Below are positions 8,454 to 16,048 of a DNA stretch of 24,392 nucleotides, in pieces. A program made the translations under genes and the position numbers. Under the pieces are notes generated by a model, which was not told where the DNA came from, searched no databases, and saw nothing but the letters and a program-made list of their open reading frames with translations. The stretch is from contig NZ_JBBEBZ010000102.1 of NCBI RefSeq assembly GCF_040882075.1, positions 1 to 24,392 of the forward strand. The letters are read 5' to 3'. This DNA is from Nitriliruptor sp040882075 (GTDB lineage Bacteria > Actinomycetota > Nitriliruptoria > Nitriliruptorales > Nitriliruptoraceae). The first letter of the stretch is position 1, and each line of letters starts with the position of its first letter.

Positions 8454-8969
8454 TCAGGAGAGGGCGGTCGAGCTCTCGATGGGGAACCGATCGGAGAGCC
8501 GCCGCACGAGCCCGAGCACCACCGGTGCGAGCAGGGTGTTGAAGACCGCGACGCCGAGCGACGCCTGGACCAGCAGCTGGAAGGTCACGCGAGACTCGCC
8601 GAGCAGCGCCGACAGCACGCCGTAGCCGGCCGTGCCGAGCAGCCCGGACACGAAGGCCAGCAGCAGCGGGGCGGTGACCGAACCCGGCGCGAGGTAGGGG
8701 CGGGCGACGCCGACGGTGTAGCCGATCCCCGTCAGCACGAGGACCGCGAGCCCGACCGGCGCCTGGGTGGTCAGCAGGTCGGTCAGCAGCCCGGCAGCGA
8801 ACCCGACGCGCAGCCCCGGCAGCGCGCCGTCGCGGAGGGCCACGCCGAGCACGACGAGCAGCAGCAGGTTCGGGCGGAAACCGCCGAGCCCGAGCGCGGG
8901 GAACAACGCGGTCTGGATGACGACGGCCGTGACCAGCAGCAGCCCGGTCGCCGCCGTGCGCACGATCAC
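8454..8969 (-). CDS. mreD: MreD, rod-shape membrane protein
   Basis: A 171-residue, almost entirely hydrophobic protein with about five membrane segments and the start MIVRTAATGLLLVTAVVIQT. MreD is the integral-membrane component of the elongasome, linking MreC with RodA/PBP2. Typical family features are the early FPALGLGGFRPNLLLLVVL stretch, which resembles the RPdlllll pattern of MreD, and the GFAAGLLTDLL motif. The GTG start at 8969 overlaps the mreC stop codon (GTGA, four bases), indicating translational coupling. Sequence alone would give only a moderate family call; the position between mreC and PBP2 makes it secure. Confidence 0.9.
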   Translation of the reverse strand: MIVRTAATGLLLVTAVVIQTALFPALGLGGFRPNLLLLVVLGVALRDGALPGLRVGFAAGLLTDLLTTQAPVGLAVLVLTGIGYTVGVARPYLAPGSVTAPLLLAFVSGLLGTAGYGVLSALLGESRVTFQLLVQASLGVAVFNTLLAPVVLGLVRRLSDRFPIESSTALS

Positions 8970-9970
8970 GGGTCGTCCTCGGGTGAACCCTCACCCTCGA
9001 CCTCAGCGTCAGTCTCTTCGTCCGCCTCGCGTTCGGCTTCAGCCTCCTCCTCGACCTGACGTTGCAGGTCGTCGATGTCGACGAAGGGTTCGACGTCCGG
9101 CACCCGCACGTCGAGGTCGTCGCTGTCGCGGAAGGGCGGGAGCGGCTGGATCGGAGCGTCGATGATGACCAGGACCTCGTGCAGACGGGTGAAGTCCACG
9201 AACGGACGGACCGTCACGTCCCGCGTGAGCGCGGTCGTCGACTCCCCGACGTCGGCGATGGTCCCGATCGGGATGCCCTCGGGGTACTGGCCGTTGCTGT
9301 AGGCGGAGGTGACCAGCTCCTGGCCGACCTCGAGCTCCGCTGCCGGGTCGGTCACGGCGAAGACCAGCGGCTCGCCGCCACGTCCCTGGATGGTGCCGGT
9401 CTCCCCCGTCGTGGAGGTCCGGACGGCCGCGAAGAAGGTCGGATCGATGGTCAGCAGGACCCGGGACGCGTTCGGGGTGGCCTGGACCACGCGTCCGACG
9501 AGCCCGTCACCGTTGATGACCGGCATCCCCCGCTCGATGCCGGCGTCCGTGCCGGCGTCGATGGTGATGGTCCACTCGAAATCGCTGGCGCCGAGCGCGA
9601 CGGTGCGGGCACCCACCGTCACGAGCTCGGCCCGGTCCCGGATCTCGAGCAGCTGGCGCAGCTCGGAGTTCTCCCGCTCGAGGTCGAGTGCCGACCGGGT
9701 GCGCTGCTCGAGGGTCTCGAGCCGGACACGCAGCCGCTCGTTGTCGGCGCGGACCGAGAAGATGTCGGTCACCCCGCCGACCGCGTCCCCGAGCGGACGC
9801 ACGAGCGTGGCGATGCCGTCCTGGATCGGGCGCGCGACGGCGGTGACGGCGCCCCGCAACCGGTCGAGCGGGCCGTCCCCGCCACCGCTGCGGAAGTCGA
9901 CGGTGATGAGGACCAGCGCGGTGATGATCAGGACGACGAGGAGGACGCGCGCCTTGCGACGCTGGTACAT
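8966..9970 (-). CDS. mreC: MreC, rod-shape-determining protein
   Basis: A 334-residue bitopic protein that bridges MreB filaments and the periplasmic synthases. One membrane segment (residues about 7-25, ARVLLVVLIITALVLITVDF) is followed by a coiled coil rich in Arg, Glu and Leu (about residues 75-110) and the beta-barrel core, with GMPVINGDGLVGRVVQATPN typical of the family. The start is ATG 9970, where the mreB stop TGA overlaps it by one base (TGATG); longer readings start inside mreB and lack family similarity. The last 39 or so residues are an acidic, Glu-rich tail (QVEEEAEAEREADEETDAEV) beyond the usual end of the fold. Coupled to mreB upstream and mreD downstream. Confidence 0.94.
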   Translation of the reverse strand: MYQRRKARVLLVVLIITALVLITVDFRSGGGDGPLDRLRGAVTAVARPIQDGIATLVRPLGDAVGGVTDIFSVRADNERLRVRLETLEQRTRSALDLERENSELRQLLEIRDRAELVTVGARTVALGASDFEWTITIDAGTDAGIERGMPVINGDGLVGRVVQATPNASRVLLTIDPTFFAAVRTSTTGETGTIQGRGGEPLVFAVTDPAAELEVGQELVTSAYSNGQYPEGIPIGTIADVGESTTALTRDVTVRPFVDFTRLHEVLVIIDAPIQPLPPFRDSDDLDVRVPDVEPFVDIDDLQRQVEEEAEAEREADEETDAEVEGEGSPEDDP

Positions 9971-11013
9971 CAGTGACGTGAGCTCGAGATGAGCACCTTC
10001 TTGAGGGCCTCGAACTCCTCGAGGCACTTGCCGGACCCGATCGCGACCGAGGACAGCGGGTTCTCGGTGATGTGGATCGGCATGCCGGTCTCGTGCTTGA
10101 GCCGCTCGTCGAGGCCCTTGAGGAGACCACCACCACCGGTCAGCACGATGCCCTTGTCCATGATGTCGGCGGCGAGCTCCGGCGGGGTCTTGTCGAGGGT
10201 GTTCTTGACCGCGTCGATGATGGCGTTGACCGGCTCCTCGATGGCCTTGCGGACCTCCTCGGCCGAGACGATGATCGTCTTCGGCAGCCCGGACACGAGG
10301 TCTCGACCACGGATCTCGGCGTGCGGTTCGTCGGGCAGCGGGAAGGCCGACCCGATCGCCATCTTGATCTCCTCGGAGGTGCGCTCGCCCAGCATGAGCG
10401 AGTACTCCTTCTTGATGTAGGAGATGATCGCGTCGTCGAGCTCGTCACCACCGATGCGGATCGACTGGCTGGTCACGATGCCGCCGAGCGAGATGACCGC
10501 GACCTCGGTGGTCCCGCCACCGATGTCGACGACCATGTTGCCGGCCGGTTCGTGCACGGGCAGACCGGACCCGATGGCGGCGGCCATCGGCTCCTCGATG
10601 ATGTAGGCGGCGCGGGCGCCGGCCTGGATCGTGGCCTCCTCGACGGCGCGCTGTTCGACGCCGGTGATGCCGGACGGGACGCAGACCACGACGCGCGGCT
10701 TGGCCAGGAAGCGCCGCTTGTGCACCGCCTGGATGAAGTAGCGCAGCATCTTCTCGGTGACGTCGAAGTCGGCGATGACGCCGTCCTTCAGCGGTCGGAT
10801 CGCCATGATGTGACCCGGGGTGCGGCCGATCATGCGCTTGGCCTCAGCACCGACGGCCAGGATGGCACCGTTCTTGGTGTTGATGGCGACCACCGAGGGC
10901 TCGTTGAGGACGATGCCCCGCCCACGCACGTACACGAGCGTGTTGGCGGTACCGAGGTCGACGGCCATGTCGCGACCGAGGAACTGGAAGGTGTTACCGA
11001 TGTTCGCAGCCAC
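9970..11013 (-). CDS. mreB: MreB, actin-like rod-shape cytoskeletal ATPase
   Basis: A 347-residue actin homologue that polymerises on the inner membrane face and orients wall synthesis. The phosphate-1 loop is MAVDLGTANTLVYVRGRG (about residues 16-33), the phosphate-2 loop is VVDIGGGTTEVAVI (161-174), and the adenosine-binding region is VLTGGGGLLKGLDERL. IVLNEPSVVAIN and MIGRTPGHIMAIRPLKDGVI are MreB signatures. GTG 11013 is the start; the N-terminus FLGRD before the first loop matches actinobacterial MreBs, but its ribosome binding site (TAGGT) is modest. It is the first gene of the mre–rodA run and shares a TGATG junction with mreC. Presence of MreB predicts a rod-shaped cell or an elongation phase. 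Confidence 0.97.
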   Translation of the reverse strand: MAANIGNTFQFLGRDMAVDLGTANTLVYVRGRGIVLNEPSVVAINTKNGAILAVGAEAKRMIGRTPGHIMAIRPLKDGVIADFDVTEKMLRYFIQAVHKRRFLAKPRVVVCVPSGITGVEQRAVEEATIQAGARAAYIIEEPMAAAIGSGLPVHEPAGNMVVDIGGGTTEVAVISLGGIVTSQSIRIGGDELDDAIISYIKKEYSLMLGERTSEEIKMAIGSAFPLPDEPHAEIRGRDLVSGLPKTIIVSAEEVRKAIEEPVNAIIDAVKNTLDKTPPELAADIMDKGIVLTGGGGLLKGLDERLKHETGMPIHITENPLSSVAIGSGKCLEEFEALKKVLISSSRH

Positions 11014-11364
11014 GAGGGACCTACCGAGTGAAGAAGCCGGGCGAGGGAGGTGAAGCTACGCCGCTGGGGGTGCCGCGTCGAACGTGGCGCGGAGACCGAA
11101 GTACGGGGAGCACCGTGCGGGAGGCGCCGACCCGGCAGGACCGCAGCACCACACACCCGTGCGAACGTGCGGAGAGGCTACCTCGCCTGGCTCGATGGGG
11201 CGTCGCCGATCCTCCCCGGCGTCCGGACCCCGGCCGCACGGGGTGATCCCGGGAACTTCTCCGAGGACCCGTTCGTCGCACCGGCCGGAGGGCGGGTGGC
11301 GCGAGCCTCGGCCGTGCCTACCGTGCCCAGCGAGCCTCCTCCCCTTCGACCTTCGAGCCACACC
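11014..11364. other. Non-coding region upstream of mreB and the PH-like gene
   Basis: About 350 bases without a supported gene. Open frames here are artefacts of GC bias: they lack family similarity and start signals. It must contain the mreB promoter on the minus strand; candidate -10 boxes are TAGCTT (11058-11053) and TAGCCT (11180-11175), neither with a convincing -35. On the plus strand TACCGT at 11319-11324 is a weak candidate for the downstream gene. No terminator, riboswitch or RNA gene is recognisable. Confidence 0.6.
11053..11082 (-). promoter_or_regulatory. Candidate mreB promoter
   Basis: A TAGCTT -10-like box lies at 11058-11053 on the minus strand, about 40 bases from the mreB start. 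The hexamer 18 bases upstream (TTCGAC, 11082-11077) resembles TTGACA only in its first bases. The -10 is plausible; the -35 is weak. Confidence 0.25.
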
Positions 11365-11766
11365 GTGACCTCCGAACGGTTCCCCTTCGCCCACGAGCGA
11401 CCCTGGTCGCAGCTGCTGCCGTCCGCGTTCACCGATCCACCGAGCGCCGTGGTCGAGTGCAACGAGGTGGGGCTGAGCGCCCGCTTCGGCCCGTTCCAGG
11501 TGACCACGCCGTGGAGCAACGTCCGCGACGTGTCGGTGTCCGGGCCCTACCGCTGGTTCCGGGTGATCGGCCCCCGCCTGTCGCTCGCCGACCGCGGCGT
11601 GACGTTCGGGACCGCGACGCGTGCGGGGACGTGCATCCGCTTCCACGAGCCGGTCGCGGGCCTGTTCGGCGGGCGCCGGGTCCACCCGGGGTTGACGCTC
11701 ACCGTGGCCGATCCCGAGGGGCTCGTTGCGGCCATCGAGGCGGCGACCGCTGGCCGCCCGCGTTGA
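11365..11766 (+). CDS. Small PH-like domain protein, function unknown
   Basis: A 133-residue soluble protein with no signal peptide or membrane segment. It reads as a series of short beta strands (AVVECNEVGLSARFGPFQV, RDVSVSGPYRWFRVIG) ending in a helix (LVAAIEAATAG), which suggests a PH-like or bacterial PH fold. The pattern GPYRW..VIGPRLSLADRG and CIRFHEP is, to my recollection, shared by uncharacterised actinobacterial proteins; no function is known to me. I chose GTG 11365 because sequence upstream is low-complexity and unlike the rest; a clear ribosome binding site is missing, so the start is uncertain. It is transcribed divergently from mreB and converges on the RadC-like gene, with only 12 bases between their stops. 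Confidence 0.65.
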   Translation: MTSERFPFAHERPWSQLLPSAFTDPPSAVVECNEVGLSARFGPFQVTTPWSNVRDVSVSGPYRWFRVIGPRLSLADRGVTFGTATRAGTCIRFHEPVAGLFGGRRVHPGLTLTVADPEGLVAAIEAATAGRPR

Positions 11767-11778
11767 GCGAACGGATCG

Positions 11779-12267
11779 TCAGCCGACCAGCCCACGGCGG
11801 GCGAGGCTCACCCACCGGTCGCCTCCGACCACGAGGTGGTCGAGCAGGTCGACGCCGACCAGCTCCCCGGCCCGGGTCAGGCGCCGGGTCAGGAGCTCGT
11901 CGTCGCGTGACGGGGTCGGATCGCCGCTCGGGTGGTTGTGGGCGAGCACCAGCGCCGCGGCGTTCGCGAGCAGCGCGTCGCGGAAGACCTCGCGTGGCGC
12001 CATGAACGTGTGATCGAGCGATCCGACGCTGACGACCACCACCTCGAGGACACGGTGTTTGGTGTCGACCAGCGCCGCGACGCACCGCTCACGATCGGAA
12101 CCCCCGACGTACGGGACGAGCAGGTGCGCAGCGGTCTCCGGGGAGGTGACCTCGACGCGGTCGTCCGCGCCGGGGCGGTACACGACGCGGTCGCACGCGG
12201 CGCATCGACCGGGTGGGTCGAGCCGCAGCGATCCGGTCGTCGGACCCTCGAGCCAGGTGGTGGTCAC
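11779..12267 (-). CDS. Minimal RadC-family JAMM/MPN+ protein without HhH domain
   Basis: A 162-residue protein whose residues about 38-160 form a RadC/JAB (MPN+) domain. The JAMM signature HxH-x7-S-x2-D is complete: His110, His112, Ser120 and Asp123 in LVLAHNHPSGDPTPSRDD. RCVAALVDTKHRVLEV is the usual RadC strand pattern, with Glu60 before it. Standard RadC proteins are about 220 residues with an N-terminal helix-hairpin-helix region. Here that is replaced by about 35 residues containing RCAACDRVVY, a CxxC that could bind metal. Despite the old name, RadC proteins have no proven DNA repair role. GTG 12267 has GAGGT six bases upstream. It is divergent from the c-di-GMP protein gene. Confidence 0.85.
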   Translation of the reverse strand: MTTTWLEGPTTGSLRLDPPGRCAACDRVVYRPGADDRVEVTSPETAAHLLVPYVGGSDRERCVAALVDTKHRVLEVVVVSVGSLDHTFMAPREVFRDALLANAAALVLAHNHPSGDPTPSRDDELLTRRLTRAGELVGVDLLDHLVVGGDRWVSLARRGLVG

Positions 12268-12400
12268 GTCGGACCTCGTCGGTCGTGTCCGCCCCCGGAC
12301 CCCGTCGAGGTTGCCGCGTCGAGGCTCGCCGCTCCACTCCGGCAGCTGCGGTGCTGTGGACGACGCCGATCCGCCCCGGTCGAGCCGGGACGCCGGAGGC

Positions 12401-12430
12401 GGGACACCGCACTCCGCCAGTGCCTAGGCT
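12401..12430 (+). promoter_or_regulatory. Candidate promoter of the EAL/GGDEF gene
   Basis: GGGACA (12401-12406) and TAGGCT (12425-12430) are spaced by 18 bases, a reasonable sigma-70-type pair. The predicted transcript would begin about 30 bases before the GTG start at 12468 and include the GGAG ribosome binding site. No experimental basis. Confidence 0.35.
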
Positions 12431-12458
12431 GCGGTCCCCGTGGGAGCACGAGTCGGGC

Positions 12459-12462
12459 GGAG
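12459..12462 (+). promoter_or_regulatory. Ribosome binding site deciding the EAL/GGDEF start
   Basis: GGAG followed by CAGGC and GTG (12468). This supports the internal GTG rather than a longer reading from 12213, which would overlap the divergent RadC-like gene and add about 85 arginine- and proline-rich residues without similarity to anything. Confidence 0.5.
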
Positions 12463-12467
12463 CAGGC

Positions 12468-15458
12468 GTGGGAAGCGGTGGCGACGTCCCGGCACCGCTC
12501 CGTGGCCTCGTCGACGACGCGCTAGCGCGCTGGCAGAGCGGGCCACGCCCCGCCGACGACGAGGCGGGGATCCTCGCCGAGGCCATCGCGGCCCGCGAGG
12601 TCGCGCCCGTCTACCAGCCCATCGTCACCCTGCCCGACGGGGAGACGGTCGCCGTCGAAGCGCTGGTCCGCATCCCCACCTGCCGCGACCCGCGCCTCGG
12701 GAGCGCCGTCGACATCATCGCGGTCGCGGAGCGTTCGGGTCTGATCGTGCCGCTCGGTCTCGACGTCCTCGGCCGCGCCTGCGTGGAGGTGCGCCGCTGG
12801 CGTCAACGTGCGGCCACCGCGGACCTGCAGATCCACGTGAACGTCTCGCCGCTGCAGCTCCGCGACGATCGCTTCATCGACACGGTGGGACGCACGCTCG
12901 CCCTGGCCTCGCTCCCCGCCTCAGCCCTGGTGCTCGAGATCACCGAGACCGCCGCGTTCGAGGGTGACGGCCGCGCCGAAGCGGTCCTCCTCGCGTTGGC
13001 GGGGATCGGGGTCGAGCTGGCCGTCGACGACTTCGGGACCGGCTTCGCCTCGCTGGAGGTGCTCGCGGCCACACCCGCCCGCTCCATCAAGCTCGACCGA
13101 TCGTTCGTCGCGTCGGTCGGCGACCTCGACGAGCCACCGCGGGGCCGGGCCGCGGTGGTGCAGGCAGCCATCGGCCTCGGACGCTCGCTCGGCCTCCGCA
13201 TCGTCGCCGAGGGGATCGAGCAGCCGAGCCAGGCACGCACGTTGACGGCGTGGGGGTGCGAGTTCGGGCAGGGCTACCTCTACGGACGGCCAGCGCCAGC
13301 CGACGAGGTGGCCTTCACCCCCGTCCACGTGCTCGAGGACGGCACCCCTGACGCGGGGCGCGTCCACCTCGCCCCCGGGACGGTCGACCTGGCCACCTCG
13401 GCGGCGATCGTCCTCGCGACCGGTGACCCCGAAGCCGGGACGCGCCGGGCTGATGCGATGGAGCTCGCGATCTGGCTGGCGGAGCAGGCTGGCCTCGATC
13501 GACGCGGAGCCGACGTGACCGCCCTGCTGGCCAGCATCGGCGACGCGACCGAACGTCTACCGGGGGTCATCGACCCGGCATCGGGGCTGCACGCATCCGC
13601 CGAGCTCGCCGCGGCGCTCGTGGCACCCCCCCAGCTCGGCGAACACCCGGGTGCGGCCAGGTCAGCAGCCGCCGCGTGGCACCTCGCGGGGGCGCGCCGC
13701 GATGGCGCCGACCTCGACACCTGCCTGCGTGAGCTCGGCGCCGACCTCGATGGGGCCACGGCGCGCCGGGTCGCCGACTGGTGGCACCGGGCAACCACCA
13801 GCCCCGCCCCCCTCGACGAGCTCACCGCCATCGAACGGCGCCTGCGGTCCCGTGGCGACTCCGGACGGCGGCTGCGATCGCTCACGGCCCTGACACGCGC
13901 GATCGGCACCCCCGGATCGCTCACGGACGTGCTCGAGGTGACCGCCGAGGAGGCACGGTCGGCGATCGGCGCCGCATCGCTGTCCATCTCCCGGTTCGAG
14001 CCGGAGCACGGGCACCTGCGCACGCTGGTGAACGTCGGCGAGCTCGCCGAGTGGGAGGAACGCCGACCGACCGATGAGACCTACCTGCTCGACGAGTACC
14101 CCCAGGGCGCGTCGCGGCTGCTCGACGGGGTCGTGCACTGGTTGGCGACCGCCGACGGCGAAGCGGACGCGGCGGAGTCCGAGCTGCTCCGTCGGCTGGG
14201 CAAGGGCTCCAGCGTCGCGGTCCCGATCGTCGTCGGCGGAGCGGCCTGGGGCGAGGTTTACGCGACCACCGGCGTCGGGGCGCCACCCTTCACCAGCGCC
14301 GACGTGCCGTTCCTGTCGGCGGTCGCCGGCGTCATCTCGCTCGCCGTCTCCCGCACCCAGCACGTGGAGCGCCTGACGCGGTTCGCTGATGAGGACCCAC
14401 TGACCCGCATCCCGAACCGACGCGTGCTCGAGCGGCGCCTGCACGAACTGCTCGAGGAGGGCGGGGCCGGGGACATCGAGGTGGGCCTGCTGATGCTCGA
14501 CGTCGACGGGCTGAAGGACGTCAACGACGAGTGGGGCCACCCTGAGGGCGACGCGCTGCTGGTGCGGGTCGCCGACGTGCTCTCACGCGTGGCGATGACC
14601 CGCTCCGGAGCCTGGCCGGCCCGCCTCGGTGGCGACGAGTTCTGCATCGCGGTGCTCGGCACCCACGGCGTCGAGGACCTGCTGAACCGGGTACGCGTGC
14701 GGCTCGCCGACGGACCGCCACCCCAACCCCGCCTGTCCGCCGGCTTCGCCGCGATCCGTCCGGGTTCCGCACCGGTCAGCGAACTGCTCCGCCGTGCCGA
14801 CGCCGCCCAGTACCTCGCCAAGCGGACCGGGGCACCGCTCGTCGCGGTCGGTCCCGACAGCCAGATCCCCGATGCCGAGGCGGTGACGCCGTCGTCCAAC
14901 CGCCGGACGCGACGTCACCAGGCCCGCGGTGCGGGCACGTCCGCGACCCCAGCCCTCCAGCGGTGGCGCGCGAGCTGCGAGATCGGCCCGCCGGTCGAGC
15001 GGCTCGAGGCCCTCGGGGACGCGGCGGTCAGCCTGCTCGACCTCAACCGGTGGACGCTGTCCGAGGTCGCACCGGACGGGCGAACCCTGCACGTGCGCAG
15101 CCTCCACCTCCGGCGGCGGCGCCCGAACCCGCAGCTGTCCTCGCTGCTCGCCGACGAGGTCTACGAGCTCGCGGACTACCCCGCGACGGTGGCCGCCCTG
15201 CGGGACGGCACCGGCTTCAGCGTCCACGTCGACGACGCGGCCACCGACCCCCAGGAACGCGCGGTCCTCACCGAGTACGGCGTGCGCTTCGTCATCGCCG
15301 TGCCGTGGCGCAACACCGACGGGACGGGGCTCCTGCTCGAGCTCTACGGGGACGCGGAGAGCACGACCCTCGCCGAAGCGCGCGCCCTGGTCGAGGTGAT
15401 GGGATCGCGGACCCTCGGTCGCGACCTGCGCTGCGCTCCGACGCACGAGGACGGTTGA
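12468..15458 (+). CDS. Bifunctional c-di-GMP protein: EAL – relic HD – GAF – GGDEF – GAF
   Basis: A 996-residue cytoplasmic protein with EAL first, the reverse of the usual GGDEF-EAL order. EAL domain (about 30-285): VEALVRI with Glu64, NVSPLQLRD, LEITETA, DDFGTGFASLEVL, IKLDRSFV, AEGIEQ (Glu248) and GQGYLYGRP. All metal and catalytic positions are kept, so phosphodiesterase activity is predicted. Residues about 320-430 look like an HD domain without its metal ligands (ALLASIGD at 352-359 where HD proteins have ALLHDIGK). A GAF-like domain follows (about 485-625), then GGDEF (about 640-800) with LDVDGLKDVNDEWGHPEGD and an intact GGDEF at 721-725. The inhibitory RxxD is RSGA (712-715), so product inhibition is probably lost. 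A second GAF-like domain ends the protein (about 840-990). No membrane segment is visible. It converges on ndk (15 bases between stops). The signals sensed by the GAF domains are unknown. Confidence 0.93.
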   Translation: MGSGGDVPAPLRGLVDDALARWQSGPRPADDEAGILAEAIAAREVAPVYQPIVTLPDGETVAVEALVRIPTCRDPRLGSAVDIIAVAERSGLIVPLGLDVLGRACVEVRRWRQRAATADLQIHVNVSPLQLRDDRFIDTVGRTLALASLPASALVLEITETAAFEGDGRAEAVLLALAGIGVELAVDDFGTGFASLEVLAATPARSIKLDRSFVASVGDLDEPPRGRAAVVQAAIGLGRSLGLRIVAEGIEQPSQARTLTAWGCEFGQGYLYGRPAPADEVAFTPVHVLEDGTPDAGRVHLAPGTVDLATSAAIVLATGDPEAGTRRADAMELAIWLAEQAGLDRRGADVTALLASIGDATERLPGVIDPASGLHASAELAAALVAPPQLGEHPGAARSAAAAWHLAGARRDGADLDTCLRELGADLDGATARRVADWWHRATTSPAPLDELTAIERRLRSRGDSGRRLRSLTALTRAIGTPGSLTDVLEVTAEEARSAIGAASLSISRFEPEHGHLRTLVNVGELAEWEERRPTDETYLLDEYPQGASRLLDGVVHWLATADGEADAAESELLRRLGKGSSVAVPIVVGGAAWGEVYATTGVGAPPFTSADVPFLSAVAGVISLAVSRTQHVERLTRFADEDPLTRIPNRRVLERRLHELLEEGGAGDIEVGLLMLDVDGLKDVNDEWGHPEGDALLVRVADVLSRVAMTRSGAWPARLGGDEFCIAVLGTHGVEDLLNRVRVRLADGPPPQPRLSAGFAAIRPGSAPVSELLRRADAAQYLAKRTGAPLVAVGPDSQIPDAEAVTPSSNRRTRRHQARGAGTSATPALQRWRASCEIGPPVERLEALGDAAVSLLDLNRWTLSEVAPDGRTLHVRSLHLRRRRPNPQLSSLLADEVYELADYPATVAALRDGTGFSVHVDDAATDPQERAVLTEYGVRFVIAVPWRNTDGTGLLLELYGDAESTTLAEARALVEVMGSRTLGRDLRCAPTHEDG

Positions 15459-15473
15459 GCGCAGCCTGCAGGG

Positions 15474-15887
15474 TCAGAAGCGGCCGGGGAAGAAGAGGCC
15501 GAGCTCGCGGTGAGCGGACTCCGGTGAGTCGGAGCCGTGGACGATGTTCTCGCCGATCAGGGTGGCGAAGTCACCGCGGATCGAGCCGGGGGTCGCCTCG
15601 ATGGGGTTGGTCGCGCCCATGAGGGTGCGCATCCCCGCGATGGCGTCGTCGCCGGAGACGCACATCGCCACCAGCGGACCACCGGTGATGAAGTCCACCA
15701 GTTCGCCGAAGAAGGGCTTGTCGGTGTGCTCGGCGTAGTGCTCCTCGGCGACGGTGCGCTCGAGGGTGCGCATCTCGAGGGCCTCGATGCGCAAGCCCTT
15801 GCGCTCGATGCGGGCGAGGACCTCGCCGACGAGCCCGCGGGCGACGCCGTCGGGCTTGACGAGGATGAGGGTCTGCTGTGCGGCCAC
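15474..15887 (-). CDS. ndk: Nucleoside diphosphate kinase
   Basis: A 137-residue enzyme of normal length that transfers the gamma phosphate of ATP to NDPs through a phosphohistidine. The active site His117 is in GENIVHGSDSPESAHREL. Other signatures are TLILVKPDGVARGLVGEVL at the N-terminus, PFFGELVDFITGGPLVAM and GATNPIEATPGSIRGDF. The start GTG 15887 has GGAG seven bases upstream (15898-15895). In related actinobacteria ndk follows folC directly or after one small membrane protein gene; here the small-protein/nucleotidyltransferase pair lies between them. Confidence 0.97.
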   Translation of the reverse strand: MAAQQTLILVKPDGVARGLVGEVLARIERKGLRIEALEMRTLERTVAEEHYAEHTDKPFFGELVDFITGGPLVAMCVSGDDAIAGMRTLMGATNPIEATPGSIRGDFATLIGENIVHGSDSPESAHRELGLFFPGRF

Positions 15888-16048
15888 GGTGGAACTCCGA
15901 CGTGTCGGTGAGGCGTGAGGTGGGAGCAGGCGGACGTCGACGGACGTGTCACCGGCGAGCGACGAACGCTACCGGTCCTCATCGACGTCGTCGTCCGCCA
16001 CGACCTGCATCCAGGCCACCGGCGGCGGACGGCTGTAGCCTGCGGAAC
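15888..16048. other. Divergent intergenic region between ndk and the small-protein gene
   Basis: 161 bases that must serve ndk (minus) and the small-protein/nucleotidyltransferase pair (plus). A TAGCGT box on the minus strand (15971-15966) could be the ndk -10. Apart from this and the TAGCCT at 16036-16041 I see no hairpin, terminator or RNA gene. Confidence 0.4.
16036..16041 (+). promoter_or_regulatory. Candidate -10 box giving a leaderless transcript
   Basis: TAGCCT lies seven bases before the GTG at 16049, so a transcript started at normal distance would begin at or next to the start codon. There is no good Shine-Dalgarno for this GTG, in keeping with leaderless translation, which is common in actinobacteria. 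No clear -35 hexamer was found. Confidence 0.35.

Noticed and set aside
5939..8542. 867-codon plus-strand open frame opposite PBP2
   Set aside because: Same reason; it also runs through several genes and the intergenic gaps between them.
9971..10027. Upstream start for MreC
   Set aside because: It lies inside mreB, and the TGATG junction with the MYQRRKARVLL start is typical.
11050..11364. Longer N-terminus for the PH-like protein
   Set aside because: The added 105 residues are low-complexity, cover the mreB promoter region, and have no family similarity.
12213..12467. Longer N-terminus for the EAL/GGDEF protein
   Set aside because: It would overlap the divergent RadC-like gene, is Arg/Pro-rich without similarity, and ignores the GGAG–GTG signal at 12459-12470.
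15459..15473. Rho-independent terminator between the converging EAL/GGDEF and ndk genes
   Set aside because: Only 15 bases, with no stable hairpin plus T-run.
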